This document shows, piece after piece, positions 1 to 9,102 of a stretch of DNA of 64,000 nucleotides; within the stretch, counting starts at the first letter, position 1, and each line of letters opens with the position of its first letter. Below the pieces are notes generated by a model that saw only the letters and a list, made by a program, of their open reading frames with translations, searched no databases and was not told the origin of the DNA. A program made the translations under genes and the position numbers. This DNA is from JANOZM01 sp031429355 (GTDB lineage: Bacteria > Pseudomonadota > Gammaproteobacteria > Burkholderiales > Burkholderiaceae_E). The DNA lies in NCBI GenBank assembly GCA_031429355.1, contig JANOZM010000018.1, forward strand, positions 1 through 64,000, written 5' to 3'.

Positions 1-426
1 CTGCAAGTGCCTCATGTCCTCGCGAGCGCGAGTTAGATCACGTAGCGCTTCGTGAGCGCCGTCAGGTACCAAATTGCAGTTAGCTCTCCCGCACGGATGC
101 AGACGTGCTAACGACAGTGCATCACGTCGATCTGTCTTGACTCGATCGCCCGCTTTCTTAGGTATTAAAGAAGGTGCAACCACGATGCAGTCCCAACCCA
201 AATCCGTCAGTTCTCGATGAATGCCATAACCACAAGGACCGGCTTCATAACAAAACTTAAGCACCGCATCACCGACCTTTAGTTGCTTGATTACCTTGTT
301 GATGGCTTCGGGCGTATTGACGATTTCGCCGACAAAACGCACTTCACTTGAAGTGCCGTCAGCAACGGCTACAGCGATGGTTTCTTTGTGGACATCCAGA
401 CCAATATATTTGCTAAACTCCTTCAT
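1..426 (-). CDS. IS110-family transposase, N-terminal 142 residues (cut by window edge)
   Basis: This is the catalytic N-terminal RuvC-like DEDD domain of an IS110-family transposase, which moves DNA with a Holliday-junction-resolvase type active site. Visible motifs are the first acidic residue in GLDVHKETIAVAVA near residue 9, the glutamate in CYEAGPCGYGIHREL near residue 59, and the KTDRRDA acidic pair near residue 100. The C-terminal serine-containing Tnp_20 domain lies outside the window. The ATG at 426 is preceded by a good ribosome binding site, AAGGAGG. The reading frame is open throughout, so the visible part is intact. It lies downstream of, and in the same orientation as, the large operon at 714-10943. 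Confidence 0.9.
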   Translation of the reverse strand, partial: MKEFSKYIGLDVHKETIAVAVADGTSSEVRFVGEIVNTPEAINKVIKQLKVGDAVLKFCYEAGPCGYGIHRELTDLGWDCIVVAPSLIPKKAGDRVKTDRRDALSLARLHPCGRANCNLVPDGAHEALRDLTRAREDMRHLQ

Positions 427-530
427 GACCTGCCTCCTTAATTGTGGCTCTGCGCTTGTGGTGGAACAAACCCCAAGCTTAATCCACGCTGCTTGAGGAT
501 GCGCAGGTCAATTCATGATGTCTATCCCAA
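1..530 (-). mobile_element. IS110-family insertion sequence, upstream part only
   Basis: The transposase start and about 100 bp of upstream element sequence are present; the rest runs off the window. The upper boundary near 530 is inferred from where the adjacent coding sequence (479-700) stops looking like protein and noncoding element sequence begins. IS110/IS1111 elements lack the usual terminal inverted repeats, so the exact end cannot be read from the sequence alone. Confidence 0.7.
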
Positions 531-700
531 TTCCCGCGACGGCTGTCTTGGTTAATGCCCCCGCCTCGCGTCACAATATGCAAGGCTTGTAACAGTTCGA
601 TAGATTGTCCAGGAACTAAAACATCCGCTAGCAATTGCGCTGCAGTTGGCTTTGATTTTTGCGGTTGTTTCGAAGGGATGTTTATTTTTGGCGTGGGCAC
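479..700 (-). pseudogene. N-terminal fragment of an operon gene truncated by the IS110 element, possibly a SAM methyltransferase
   Basis: The 73-residue frame starts 13 bp after the coiled-coil gene ends, so it was the last gene of the 714-10943 operon. Residues 1 to about 56 look like natural protein: a Pro/Lys-rich start, then LLQALHIVTRGGGINQDSRR. After that residue the sequence turns into low-quality translation of the IS110 upstream end and stops. The helical segment around LLQALHIVTR resembles the start of a family of stand-alone class I SAM-dependent methyltransferases that I recall from similar contexts. This resemblance is from memory and tentative. What is seen is a gene start joined to IS sequence; the function is a guess. 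Confidence 0.45.
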
Positions 701-713
701 TTTCTAAAGCGTT

Positions 714-2072
714 TTAAGGCTGGCGCTTTTGGATAGTTGGCTCTATTTTAGATTTTTTCAAATCTGTTTGGTTTTCAAACTCAACCACCTGCAGCGGTAC
801 TGCACCGACCGGAAGCATTTTTTCAATCGTTAATTCGTCGCCGTTCGCTTTCAATGCGCTGCGTAATTTTGTGAAGTCTTGGCACCAAATTGTTTCGGCA
901 TCAATATCACGCGTGGTATCGCGTGAACTCGATAACGCCACGGCCCGTACTTGCAGTCGATCATTTGCGGTGCCGCCGGCCACCTCAACACCATAGCCAG
1001 GCAAATCGGCTTTTTGAAAAATTAGCCGACCGTCTGCAACCAGCGATGTCGACATGCCTTCACGTACGGTGTAGCCCAGTTGGGTTAAGCCATGAAGTAT
1101 GGCTTTGCGTCGCGCGTGGGCCGCCCTAGCTTGCACGGCGGCATTCAGCGCAAATTGGCCCTGCGCGAGTAACGTTTGTAGTGCTTCTTTATTGTTACCG
1201 TCGAAGGCGTCGTCAATCGACTTGAGCCAACCGACGGTGTCGACTTCGGTAGCAATTAGCTCGGCCGTCAGCAAGGTGATCATGCTCTTCAAATGTTCAA
1301 TCTCAAGACAGCGATCTTTGAGTGCGCGTGTATCAAGCAGTAAACTGTCTGTCCAAAGTCCGTGCTGATTTTCATTAATTTGTTCCGATAATGAACGCAG
1401 GCGTGTTTCGATTGCGGCAGCATCGTCGGTGTAACCGAGCAAGGCAATTTCAGCGCTGATACGCTGGATCGATTCAATTCGTGGATCAATGAAGTGCAAA
1501 CGCGACGCTTTCCATTGCTCTAACGTTTGCGCGGTTTGCCCAAGGGATAGTCGATTTGCTTGTTCGCGTTGTGCGGCACTCAGCGTTGCAGTTTTTTGTT
1601 TTGTTAACAGCGCTAACGCCTGAGCCAGTAATTGATCAACCTGATGGTTGGGCAATTGTCCGCTGGCAGCGCGGTCTAACGATTGAAGTAATGCTGAATC
1701 GGCATCTGCTATTTTTTCTTTTAACACCTTAATTAGAAACGCTGCGTTTTCGCGGCCCGAACTCACTTGAGCGCGTTCCCGCATTGACGACTCGACAGCA
1801 GCTTGCCGCTTTAACACTGTATCGGATTTTAAAAAATCTATTTCAAGCGCGCCTTTTTCAAAGACGCTTGAAAAATTTCCAGCTCGATAGTCGGCCTTAA
1901 GTGCATCACGCCGTGCCAGCACTTTCTGAATTTCGTGATCAGAAAGTTGGTTCCATTTCGAGCATTTAGTCTCCCACGTTTCCAATGCTTTATCCAGGCG
2001 CGCCAATGAAGATTGTGCCATTGAAATTTGCTCTTCTTTGGTGAATACCTTAACCACCTTTGGGCCACTCAT
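714..2072 (-). CDS. coiled-coil protein of the kinase-like/helicase/nuclease operon, unknown function
   Basis: A 452-residue protein with no signal peptide or membrane segment, so probably cytoplasmic. It begins MSGPKVVKVFTKEE and is rich in long helices with heptad-like Leu/Ala/Gln/Glu patterns from about residue 20 to 310, which suggests an extended coiled coil. The last 120 residues look more globular and beta-rich. No catalytic motif is visible. Its start overlaps the end of the 2130-residue helicase gene by 4 bp (ATGA), so the two are translationally coupled. It may be a scaffold or sensor partner of the large protein; that is inference from position. I do not recognise the family. Confidence 0.8.
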   Translation of the reverse strand: MSGPKVVKVFTKEEQISMAQSSLARLDKALETWETKCSKWNQLSDHEIQKVLARRDALKADYRAGNFSSVFEKGALEIDFLKSDTVLKRQAAVESSMRERAQVSSGRENAAFLIKVLKEKIADADSALLQSLDRAASGQLPNHQVDQLLAQALALLTKQKTATLSAAQREQANRLSLGQTAQTLEQWKASRLHFIDPRIESIQRISAEIALLGYTDDAAAIETRLRSLSEQINENQHGLWTDSLLLDTRALKDRCLEIEHLKSMITLLTAELIATEVDTVGWLKSIDDAFDGNNKEALQTLLAQGQFALNAAVQARAAHARRKAILHGLTQLGYTVREGMSTSLVADGRLIFQKADLPGYGVEVAGGTANDRLQVRAVALSSSRDTTRDIDAETIWCQDFTKLRSALKANGDELTIEKMLPVGAVPLQVVEFENQTDLKKSKIEPTIQKRQP

Positions 2073-5000
2073 ACGGATTCCTTTTTGTGCAGGGCTTGTT
2101 GTATGGCTAAAAGTAAGCGCTCTTGCTCTTGGGCTCGGTTACGATACCAATCCGTTGACGAAACACGGTGTATAACCGGAATAGAGCGACGCAATACTTT
2201 AGTTCGCCACACTTCTCGGCCTCGGGCATACGCAAGCAAAGAATGCCGAGGGGCGTCACATTCAATACCAATAATAAAGAGACCGGTACTCGGATTCTCG
2301 ACTGCGTAATCCAAACCAAACACATCTTCATTTCCAGACGCTTTGATCTGGAAATTATTTAAGCGTAAAAACGTACCGACGGCTTCGGTAAACCCGTCAT
2401 CACCACGCTTTGAATTGGTATCGACTACTGTATCGTTCGATTGGGTAAAGCGCGTTAATAGCGCCCGTGCCGAGTCAAATTCGCCGACCGATATTGCTCG
2501 GGCATACTCCATATAGCCTTGCAGAAAATCCCGAGGACTCGAGGGTGGTCGTCGCGTAGTGAGCATATCGGAAATAGCCGAAATCGGCATTGAGGTCAGC
2601 ATAATGATTTTTTTTCGCGAACGAGTAACCGCAACATTGAGACGCCGCTCGCCACCGGTTTGCCCTAAAACACCGAAGTTACGCCTAAATGTGTTTTGCC
2701 GGTTTAGCCCAAATGTTGAAGAAAATATAATAATGTCACGCTCATCGCCCTGTACGTTTTCAACGTTCTTTATGAAGATACTCATATCTTCACCTTGTTC
2801 GTTACGTTCACTTTCTACGCGGTAGGCTTCACGAAATACTTCATTACTTTCAGCATGGTTATCGATTATCTGCTTAATCAAATCGGCCTGTTTGCGATTG
2901 AACGTGACCACTCCAACAGAAGGTCGTTGTTCGTAGGGTGCAGCCCATAATTGAGTGAGCAAATCAATCACTTTATTCGCTTCGTCGGGATTAGTTTGAT
3001 CTTGGTAAATACCATTGACATGAATCAACTCGATCGGTTTGACGCGTTCAACATGTGAATCCGAATGGCGAACCGGAACGCTGAGGTCGTGACCGTAAAA
3101 CGCAGCGTTCGAGTAATTAATGAGTTCCCGATAGGCTGATCGGTAGTGAATTTTTAAACGTGCGTTCGGCAAACAAGTGCGCGCTAATTGCAATAAATCG
3201 GGGCAATCCTTAATTTCGCGTCGGTTCCAATCTTCCTCAAAACCATTACGCTCCGCTTCGACCGCATCTTCGTCAGGCACCTCACCATCAAAAATTTGAG
3301 CCTCGTCGCTCTCAATTTTGTTGGAGAAAAAAGCAGTCGGTGGCATTTGCTTTTCATCACCACTAACAATCATTAACTTCGCTCTAAACAACGTTGGTAA
3401 TGCAAACTCGACAGGCATTTGCGACGCTTCGTCATAAATCACTTTATCGAATAAGCCCGCTTTCAAGGGCAACAAACGGCTCGCTGTGTCAGGGTTCATC
3501 AACCAAATCGGGCGCAACGCCATTAATCCTAACGGTGTACCCAGCTCAACAAATTCGCGTAAACGTCGGGTTCTTTGGCCGCGTAGTCGCGTAATATCTT
3601 CCCAAGACAATATTGAACTAATTTGATCGGTTTCGATGTCCAGTTCAAGTACTTGCCGGTTCAATTGGCGCATCTCGCCGTCAAGTTTTTCAAGTGCCGC
3701 AATTTTGGCTTCGATTTCGGTGCGCTCGAAAACCAGTTCCGGTACGGATTGTTCGAGCGTATGCTTCCAACCGAGTCGCGCTTCACGGTTAATAATGCGT
3801 CTGGCAAGTGTATCGAGCTCGGTGGGTAAGCACTGTTCTAGGACTTCACTTTTCTGTCGCAAAATGCCCAAAAAGCTGATTGCAAGGGGGCTAAGATGTT
3901 GGCTGCGTGCGCGATAATATTGATAAGCCGAAACGGAAGGTAACGCAGCGGTGATCGGTTTAATATGCTGATCTGTACCGATATTAGTTTGAATGGCGTG
4001 CGCAATTAACGTTAGCCATTCAGGGTTCATCCAGCCTTCAAGGCCTTGTAAGGTTAGTGCGCTTTTGGATCGAACGCTTGAGCGTGCAAAAGCTGAATCG
4101 AACTCAGAGAACAACCGCACAATGGCCTCTTTTGACTCTTGCCTGATTGCGTTATCAATTTGGCTAGAACCAGCAAATTGGTTTATACGTTCGACAAGGT
4201 GCGAAACGTCAGTAAATTGACCGAGTGTGTTGCTACAACTGCTTAATAGCGAAGAGCCATCGTCTTTTTCAATCGGTTTTAATTGCAACATTCGGTGCGT
4301 TGCCGCTAAACGCGATCGTAATGGACGCCAAGTGATCTCAAGGTTTGCACTGGCAACAACGTTTGCGAAATTTTGCTTGGTTGGGGTAATACTGAGGTCG
4401 ATTAAAAATTGCGTCAGTCGTCGTTTGCGTAGTAATTTGAACGGATTTAATTGGCTCAAAAAACTGGATTCAACCAGTGCTTCACTGGCAGCCCGTTGCA
4501 ACTGATATACAAAGCTATTTTCTAAATGGGCAAGCGCGGGTGAGAGAATGGGATCGAATTGATGCGATGCGCAGGCCGACAAATTTTCTTTTAGTTTAAC
4601 CAGTTCCATTGTTAAACGTTCAGCCGAGCCATCATTCGAGCGAAACAACGGTATCCACCGCGCCAAAGCAAGTCGTTGTGAATCGGTTAAGTCAAGTAAC
4701 TTAAGTCCATGCACATCGAGCCAAGTTTTGTACGGTATTGGATCGTCCACTTCAAAACTGCTGCGGCGGGTCGCGAAAACAGTATGGCGGCCTACTTCGT
4801 TGATAGCAAATTGGTTGAAGGCGTCAGTGAAGGTTGCAACAGTGGCTGGGTCTGCCTGAAACGGTTGTAAAGCCGCTAACGCGCTGCCTTCGAATTTTGC
4901 CGGTAACCAATAGCGCACTAATGGCGCAACCTCTTCTTCAAGTCGGGCTAGCGTCACTAAATTTTTGGGGCTTAGCAACGCACGTAACGGCGTAATATCT

Positions 5001-8000
5001 ACTGGTGCGGTCGGTGTTTCAAGGCCGATCAGATCGCTTAATAGCCGTCGATAACTGATGCCAATTGTTTCGTTTAGCGCATGCAATGCGTTGTGTTGAC
5101 GATCAATAGCAATTTCGAGTGCTTCAATACGGGCGGCCGTCGACTCTCGTTGCTGCCGAATCTCGGCTAACCGGTTCGAGGGCCGGAGGTTGAGTGACTC
5201 AAGCTGTTCCCTTACGGCTTTAATAATCGGGATGCGATCGCGGTTGGTGTCATTGACCATTACCATTCGAGACGCAAGTCCCTCTGCTATTAATCGCTTG
5301 TGCACCACTTCTAGAGCTGCGTATTTTTGGCAGACGATCAGCAACGTTTGCTGGTTGCCAATTGCATCGCACACCATATTTACGATCGTCTGGCTCTTTC
5401 CCGTGCCGGGCGGGCCTTCGATCAATAGACCCGGCGCTTCGCGTGCAAGCTTGACGACCGCTTCTTGCGAAGGATCACTATCAACCGTGAGGTATTGGTC
5501 GACTTCGCGCGATACTTGCGCTTGCAATTCAGTGTTGCTGATCGATCGAGTACTGGCAGAGGACGCGACGAGTGTTGGCTCAACGTTGTTTGCCGATGCG
5601 AGCCTGAGCACCGATTCTAAGCCGGTACCTGAAGGCGAACGCTCTTTGAGTATTCGTAAGTCTTCACCAATCGCTTGGCCACTAAAGGTGACGTTAAACA
5701 GAACTGCTGAGCACTCTAACGCAATACTGGCCGCCGCTATTGTAATACTGGGTGATGGCAGTGGCACCAGTGCTCGCGAGCGTACTGTAGCTAAATGACT
5801 AAAGCAATCGATCACATCCTCAACCCGCAAAGTAGTGCGGCTCAAGACTTCATCAGCCGCCACGCGCCAAGCCTTCAAATCGTCGACTCCGAGAACAATA
5901 TCGAGCGCTGGGTTTAAGCGAACTTCTTCGCGATCCATATCGAATGAAAGAATCGCACGGTCACGATTGCCGATCGGGTTATGCAATCGAATCGGCCAAA
6001 GTAACAACGGTGCAATGCGGGTCGTTGCATCAGCGGCCACCTGTTTGGTAATGACAAAAGGATATCCAATATAGAGGCCGTTAATTCCTGTGTCGCGTTT
6101 ATAAAGTTGGTTGTCGCGCTGTAAGTATTGCAAGCGAAATCCGGTGGTGTTTGCACGGGTAAAGACACTCGGTTCAATTGCGATTTCACTTTCGTTACGT
6201 TGAATCAGACGCTGAAGTAGGGCATTGGCTTCAATGCGCTCGGTCTGTAACTCGAATAAATCCACACGTGCAGTTGATTTTCCGATGGTCATTTTTACTA
6301 ATGGTCCGCGCAGAACCGAACTGGCTAATTTTTTACCAAAAAAATTGAGTATCTCGGCAATGTACTGTTGCTTTTGTGGTTCAAGCCAAAGTTCTTTTGG
6401 AATAGCGAGTAACACCAAGGCGTTGGTCAGGCTTATTCGTTTTTCAATTCGAAAACGATCGGCCCAATCGTCGGGCATATTGAAGCCACATTTAGCGAAA
6501 CCCTCAATGCGTTGCGCGACGGCGCTTAGAACCTCGTGGCGAGGCCACTGCACCGCTTGTTTTGCCACGGTTTCATCATACTGTTGAACGCCAACGCGCT
6601 TCGCTACAAGCTTTGCATCGTTCAGCACCCCTTGTGACGAGCGAAACTGACTTTGTGCCGCGCTTGAAATAACAATTAAATCTTCTTCACTAACTAGCCT
6701 TCGTTCTAGTAGGCTGAGCAGTCCGGGGTGATCAGAGTCGGGAAAGTACTTTCTTCTTTCATCCCATTCGGCCGCTAAACGTGCACGCGATGTACCCAGT
6801 AAATTGATCTGCAGCGTATCTTCATCGAGTTTTATTTCTAGATTAGTGGCTCTGGTTCGAACATTGGTGGCACGCGATTTTAATCGCAACAACCAATTGT
6901 CGGTATCTAATTCGGCAATCAAATCGGGTAGGGCGCCCGTCACAAGCGTATACCCCTCAAGCGGATGATCGAGCAGCCACTTTGGAGTGACGATATCGCC
7001 GCGATAAACTAGCGGCATTTCCGGATTCAAGAGTTTTAACGCGAGCAGCAGACGCGAATCGTCATCGATTGTTTCGATCTTGGTTACGCGACGTATGCTG
7101 CTAAGCAAAGTTGGTGCAAAGTTTCCGTCCTGAACCCAAGTGGCAATAACCCCGCGGTTTAATTGCTCAATAGCTTCTTGCCAGTTGCTCTGATCTGCAG
7201 CGGCTAAGGCATAGGCTTGAGGGTTAAAAAAAGGTTGGTCGGCTAAAGTAATGCGGGGCCCGTTTCGCAAGTGCGATTGTGCTTGAGATTGACTTGGCGG
7301 TGCGTAGGGTGCATTGCCGTCTAACCAGGACTTTACTTCAGTCCATTTCCAACGCTGTAAACGGTCACGAGCTAAGAGCCCCCGAAGTAGAAGCTCAACA
7401 TCGGTCGGTAAATTCTCGGGTAAGTGAACGCCGTTGGCCAAGACATGTATTAGAAATGCGCGCTCGTTGATTTCGTTAAAGCAGGCACCGCCGGTTAATT
7501 GTTCTAGCAGCACAATTCCTAAACTCCACCAATCGGAAGCGGCCGAAACCCCACCTGCAACCGCTTCAGGCGCCATATAGCGCGTTATCTCGAGTGGTGA
7601 TTCGATGTCGAGATCGAACTCAGACAGTCGTGCTGAACCAAACCCGTTAATAACGATGTCTAAGGGCTCGCGCTGGCGAACCAATAGGGTGCCCGGTCGA
7701 AGATCGCGATGTCGAATACCTACTTCAGCCAAGGCATCAAGCGCCGTTCCTAGTTGAAATAGCATGTTGCGAAATAACGCTGGGTCATCAATACTGATTG
7801 ACAGATCCGCAAGGGTTCCGCCGGCGATTTCTTCAGCTACTTCGAAAGCTCGGTCATCCCAGCGTCCCGTCATGTAAATGGTTGGAGTGTGCTCGTGCGC
7901 AACTTGCTTCAGTGACTCATAGACGGTTGGATCAGGCTCGGCGCCGTGGTGGTAAAGCGTCATGACTCCGCGCCGACCAGAAGCGATTTCGTCAACCAAA

Positions 8001-8461
8001 TAACGGTCGCTCAATGAGATTGTGCTGCTAATAGGGCGAACAACCCGCCAACCAGCGATAACGGTGCTTAACTGATCTTGGCTGGAAGCAGCGATGGTTG
8101 AGGCGGCTGGGCTTGCATCCGCACCACAAGTCGAGCACATTAAATCGCCCAGCTCCATCGCGTGACCATTGGTGCACTCCGGTGGTGTTGGCGTGGCACG
8201 TTCGTGTGCTGATGCAGTGGTCGACCGATTGGTTGTTAGTAATTCAGTGGTGGTTGAAGGTGTTGCCAAAGGGTCAAGCGGGCCGCTTAATCGTTCAGCC
8301 GAAACCACTGGGGTTGGCCGCCAACCGAAAGGGCGCATAGTAACGTCGAGTAAATTCCAATTGCAGCGTTGGCTATCAACGGTTCCCTCGCAGAACATTT
8401 CCGTGATGGTGCGTTCGGATTCGCAGTTTGGACAAAACCGAATAAAGGTCATTGCATTCAT
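2069..8461 (-). CDS. 2130-residue zinc-ribbon / protein-kinase-like / SF1 helicase / Vsr-like nuclease fusion
   Basis: Domains in order. Two zinc ribbons: Cys10, Cys13, Cys24, Cys33, then a CTNGH...CSTC pair near residues 97-118. A serine/threonine-kinase fold, about 125-400, with HRDLRPGT near 250, NGFGSAR near 272 and APE near 295. A long helical middle. A split superfamily 1 helicase of the AAA_11/AAA_12 type with Walker A GPPGTGKS near 1017, DEAS near 1675, GDEKQMPP near 1703 and VAVTRSRKK. A C-terminal Vsr/DUF559-like PD-(D/E)xK nuclease, about 2025-2115, with GLDYAV and GIECDA. The kinase DFG aspartate is glycine and the catalytic-loop asparagine is threonine, so it may be a pseudokinase. 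Helicase plus nuclease points to action on DNA or RNA, probably defence (inference). It lies 5 bp after the radical SAM gene and overlaps the coiled-coil gene by 4 bp. Confidence 0.88.
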   Translation of the reverse strand: MNAMTFIRFCPNCESERTITEMFCEGTVDSQRCNWNLLDVTMRPFGWRPTPVVSAERLSGPLDPLATPSTTTELLTTNRSTTASAHERATPTPPECTNGHAMELGDLMCSTCGADASPAASTIAASSQDQLSTVIAGWRVVRPISSTISLSDRYLVDEIASGRRGVMTLYHHGAEPDPTVYESLKQVAHEHTPTIYMTGRWDDRAFEVAEEIAGGTLADLSISIDDPALFRNMLFQLGTALDALAEVGIRHRDLRPGTLLVRQREPLDIVINGFGSARLSEFDLDIESPLEITRYMAPEAVAGGVSAASDWWSLGIVLLEQLTGGACFNEINERAFLIHVLANGVHLPENLPTDVELLLRGLLARDRLQRWKWTEVKSWLDGNAPYAPPSQSQAQSHLRNGPRITLADQPFFNPQAYALAAADQSNWQEAIEQLNRGVIATWVQDGNFAPTLLSSIRRVTKIETIDDDSRLLLALKLLNPEMPLVYRGDIVTPKWLLDHPLEGYTLVTGALPDLIAELDTDNWLLRLKSRATNVRTRATNLEIKLDEDTLQINLLGTSRARLAAEWDERRKYFPDSDHPGLLSLLERRLVSEEDLIVISSAAQSQFRSSQGVLNDAKLVAKRVGVQQYDETVAKQAVQWPRHEVLSAVAQRIEGFAKCGFNMPDDWADRFRIEKRISLTNALVLLAIPKELWLEPQKQQYIAEILNFFGKKLASSVLRGPLVKMTIGKSTARVDLFELQTERIEANALLQRLIQRNESEIAIEPSVFTRANTTGFRLQYLQRDNQLYKRDTGINGLYIGYPFVITKQVAADATTRIAPLLLWPIRLHNPIGNRDRAILSFDMDREEVRLNPALDIVLGVDDLKAWRVAADEVLSRTTLRVEDVIDCFSHLATVRSRALVPLPSPSITIAAASIALECSAVLFNVTFSGQAIGEDLRILKERSPSGTGLESVLRLASANNVEPTLVASSASTRSISNTELQAQVSREVDQYLTVDSDPSQEAVVKLAREAPGLLIEGPPGTGKSQTIVNMVCDAIGNQQTLLIVCQKYAALEVVHKRLIAEGLASRMVMVNDTNRDRIPIIKAVREQLESLNLRPSNRLAEIRQQRESTAARIEALEIAIDRQHNALHALNETIGISYRRLLSDLIGLETPTAPVDITPLRALLSPKNLVTLARLEEEVAPLVRYWLPAKFEGSALAALQPFQADPATVATFTDAFNQFAINEVGRHTVFATRRSSFEVDDPIPYKTWLDVHGLKLLDLTDSQRLALARWIPLFRSNDGSAERLTMELVKLKENLSACASHQFDPILSPALAHLENSFVYQLQRAASEALVESSFLSQLNPFKLLRKRRLTQFLIDLSITPTKQNFANVVASANLEITWRPLRSRLAATHRMLQLKPIEKDDGSSLLSSCSNTLGQFTDVSHLVERINQFAGSSQIDNAIRQESKEAIVRLFSEFDSAFARSSVRSKSALTLQGLEGWMNPEWLTLIAHAIQTNIGTDQHIKPITAALPSVSAYQYYRARSQHLSPLAISFLGILRQKSEVLEQCLPTELDTLARRIINREARLGWKHTLEQSVPELVFERTEIEAKIAALEKLDGEMRQLNRQVLELDIETDQISSILSWEDITRLRGQRTRRLREFVELGTPLGLMALRPIWLMNPDTASRLLPLKAGLFDKVIYDEASQMPVEFALPTLFRAKLMIVSGDEKQMPPTAFFSNKIESDEAQIFDGEVPDEDAVEAERNGFEEDWNRREIKDCPDLLQLARTCLPNARLKIHYRSAYRELINYSNAAFYGHDLSVPVRHSDSHVERVKPIELIHVNGIYQDQTNPDEANKVIDLLTQLWAAPYEQRPSVGVVTFNRKQADLIKQIIDNHAESNEVFREAYRVESERNEQGEDMSIFIKNVENVQGDERDIIIFSSTFGLNRQNTFRRNFGVLGQTGGERRLNVAVTRSRKKIIMLTSMPISAISDMLTTRRPPSSPRDFLQGYMEYARAISVGEFDSARALLTRFTQSNDTVVDTNSKRGDDGFTEAVGTFLRLNNFQIKASGNEDVFGLDYAVENPSTGLFIIGIECDAPRHSLLAYARGREVWRTKVLRRSIPVIHRVSSTDWYRNRAQEQERLLLAIQQALHKKESV

Positions 8462-8466
8462 AGCTA

Positions 8467-9102
8467 TTAAGGCACTTCCGAGGTATGTAACCGGTGCCCA
8501 TCCGCACGCAATAGAGTTGCTAGTTTTTGCATATCCCCTCTACGCGGAATACCGGCAAGCCAAACCGTTGCGTTGGTATCAAACATGATATCTAGGCTTT
8601 TTTCTGAATCGAGTAAGGGACGTTCGTATTCAGTAAAAGTGCGTTGCCCTAATTCTGTTAAGCAATGCAAACGCTGGTTATCGCTGCCACGCAGAGCCTT
8701 AGTTTGGTCAGCATCTTTGAGGTACGGGTCGCTAATTAAGGCGTCGATTAACTTCAATTTAAAATGTTTGTGCTGCTGCAATTGCTCGTAGGAATAACCG
8801 CTGTACACCAGCACATTGATAGGACGATTGTGTGCGCGTAAGGCCAGCAGCAATTGCAACAGCTGCTCGGGTTGATCGAAGGGCTCGCCGCCAGAAATTG
8901 TGACACCGTCACAATCATCTAACCATGAAGTTAGGCTTTGTACGATTTCGCTAACGGTGGTATCCCCTTGGCGGGTTTTCCAAGTGTCGCCCGAAATACA
9001 GCCAATGCATTGAATCGAGCAGCCTTGAAACCAAATTCCTATACGTTCGCCAGGCCCTAAGGTCGAAATCGGATAATGAATGCGTGATAACGCGAGTTTC
9101 AT
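8467..9102 (-). CDS. small radical SAM protein (4Fe-4S single-cluster, NrdG/activase-like)
   Basis: A 211-residue radical SAM protein. The cluster motif is seen as GCSIQCIGC (C-x3-C-x2-C) near residue 28-35, and the SAM-binding GGE motif as ISGGEPFDQP near residue 70. There is no C-terminal SPASM or other auxiliary cluster domain, which places it with the minimal glycyl-radical-activase-like proteins such as NrdG. Its stop region lies 5 bp before the start of the helicase fusion, and its start overlaps the AAA+ gene by 4 bp, so all are one transcript. No ribonucleotide reductase or glycyl radical enzyme lies nearby. The substrate is unknown; an operon partner or a nucleotide is possible (inference). 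Confidence 0.85.
   Translation of the reverse strand: MKLALSRIHYPISTLGPGERIGIWFQGCSIQCIGCISGDTWKTRQGDTTVSEIVQSLTSWLDDCDGVTISGGEPFDQPEQLLQLLLALRAHNRPINVLVYSGYSYEQLQQHKHFKLKLIDALISDPYLKDADQTKALRGSDNQRLHCLTELGQRTFTEYERPLLDSEKSLDIMFDTNATVWLAGIPRRGDMQKLATLLRADGHRLHTSEVP

Noticed and set aside
5190..5798. 202-codon plus-strand open frame inside the giant helicase gene
   Set aside because: It is antisense to a well-supported domain-rich protein, has low-complexity Ser/Arg/Thr composition, no ribosome binding site and no recognisable motif.
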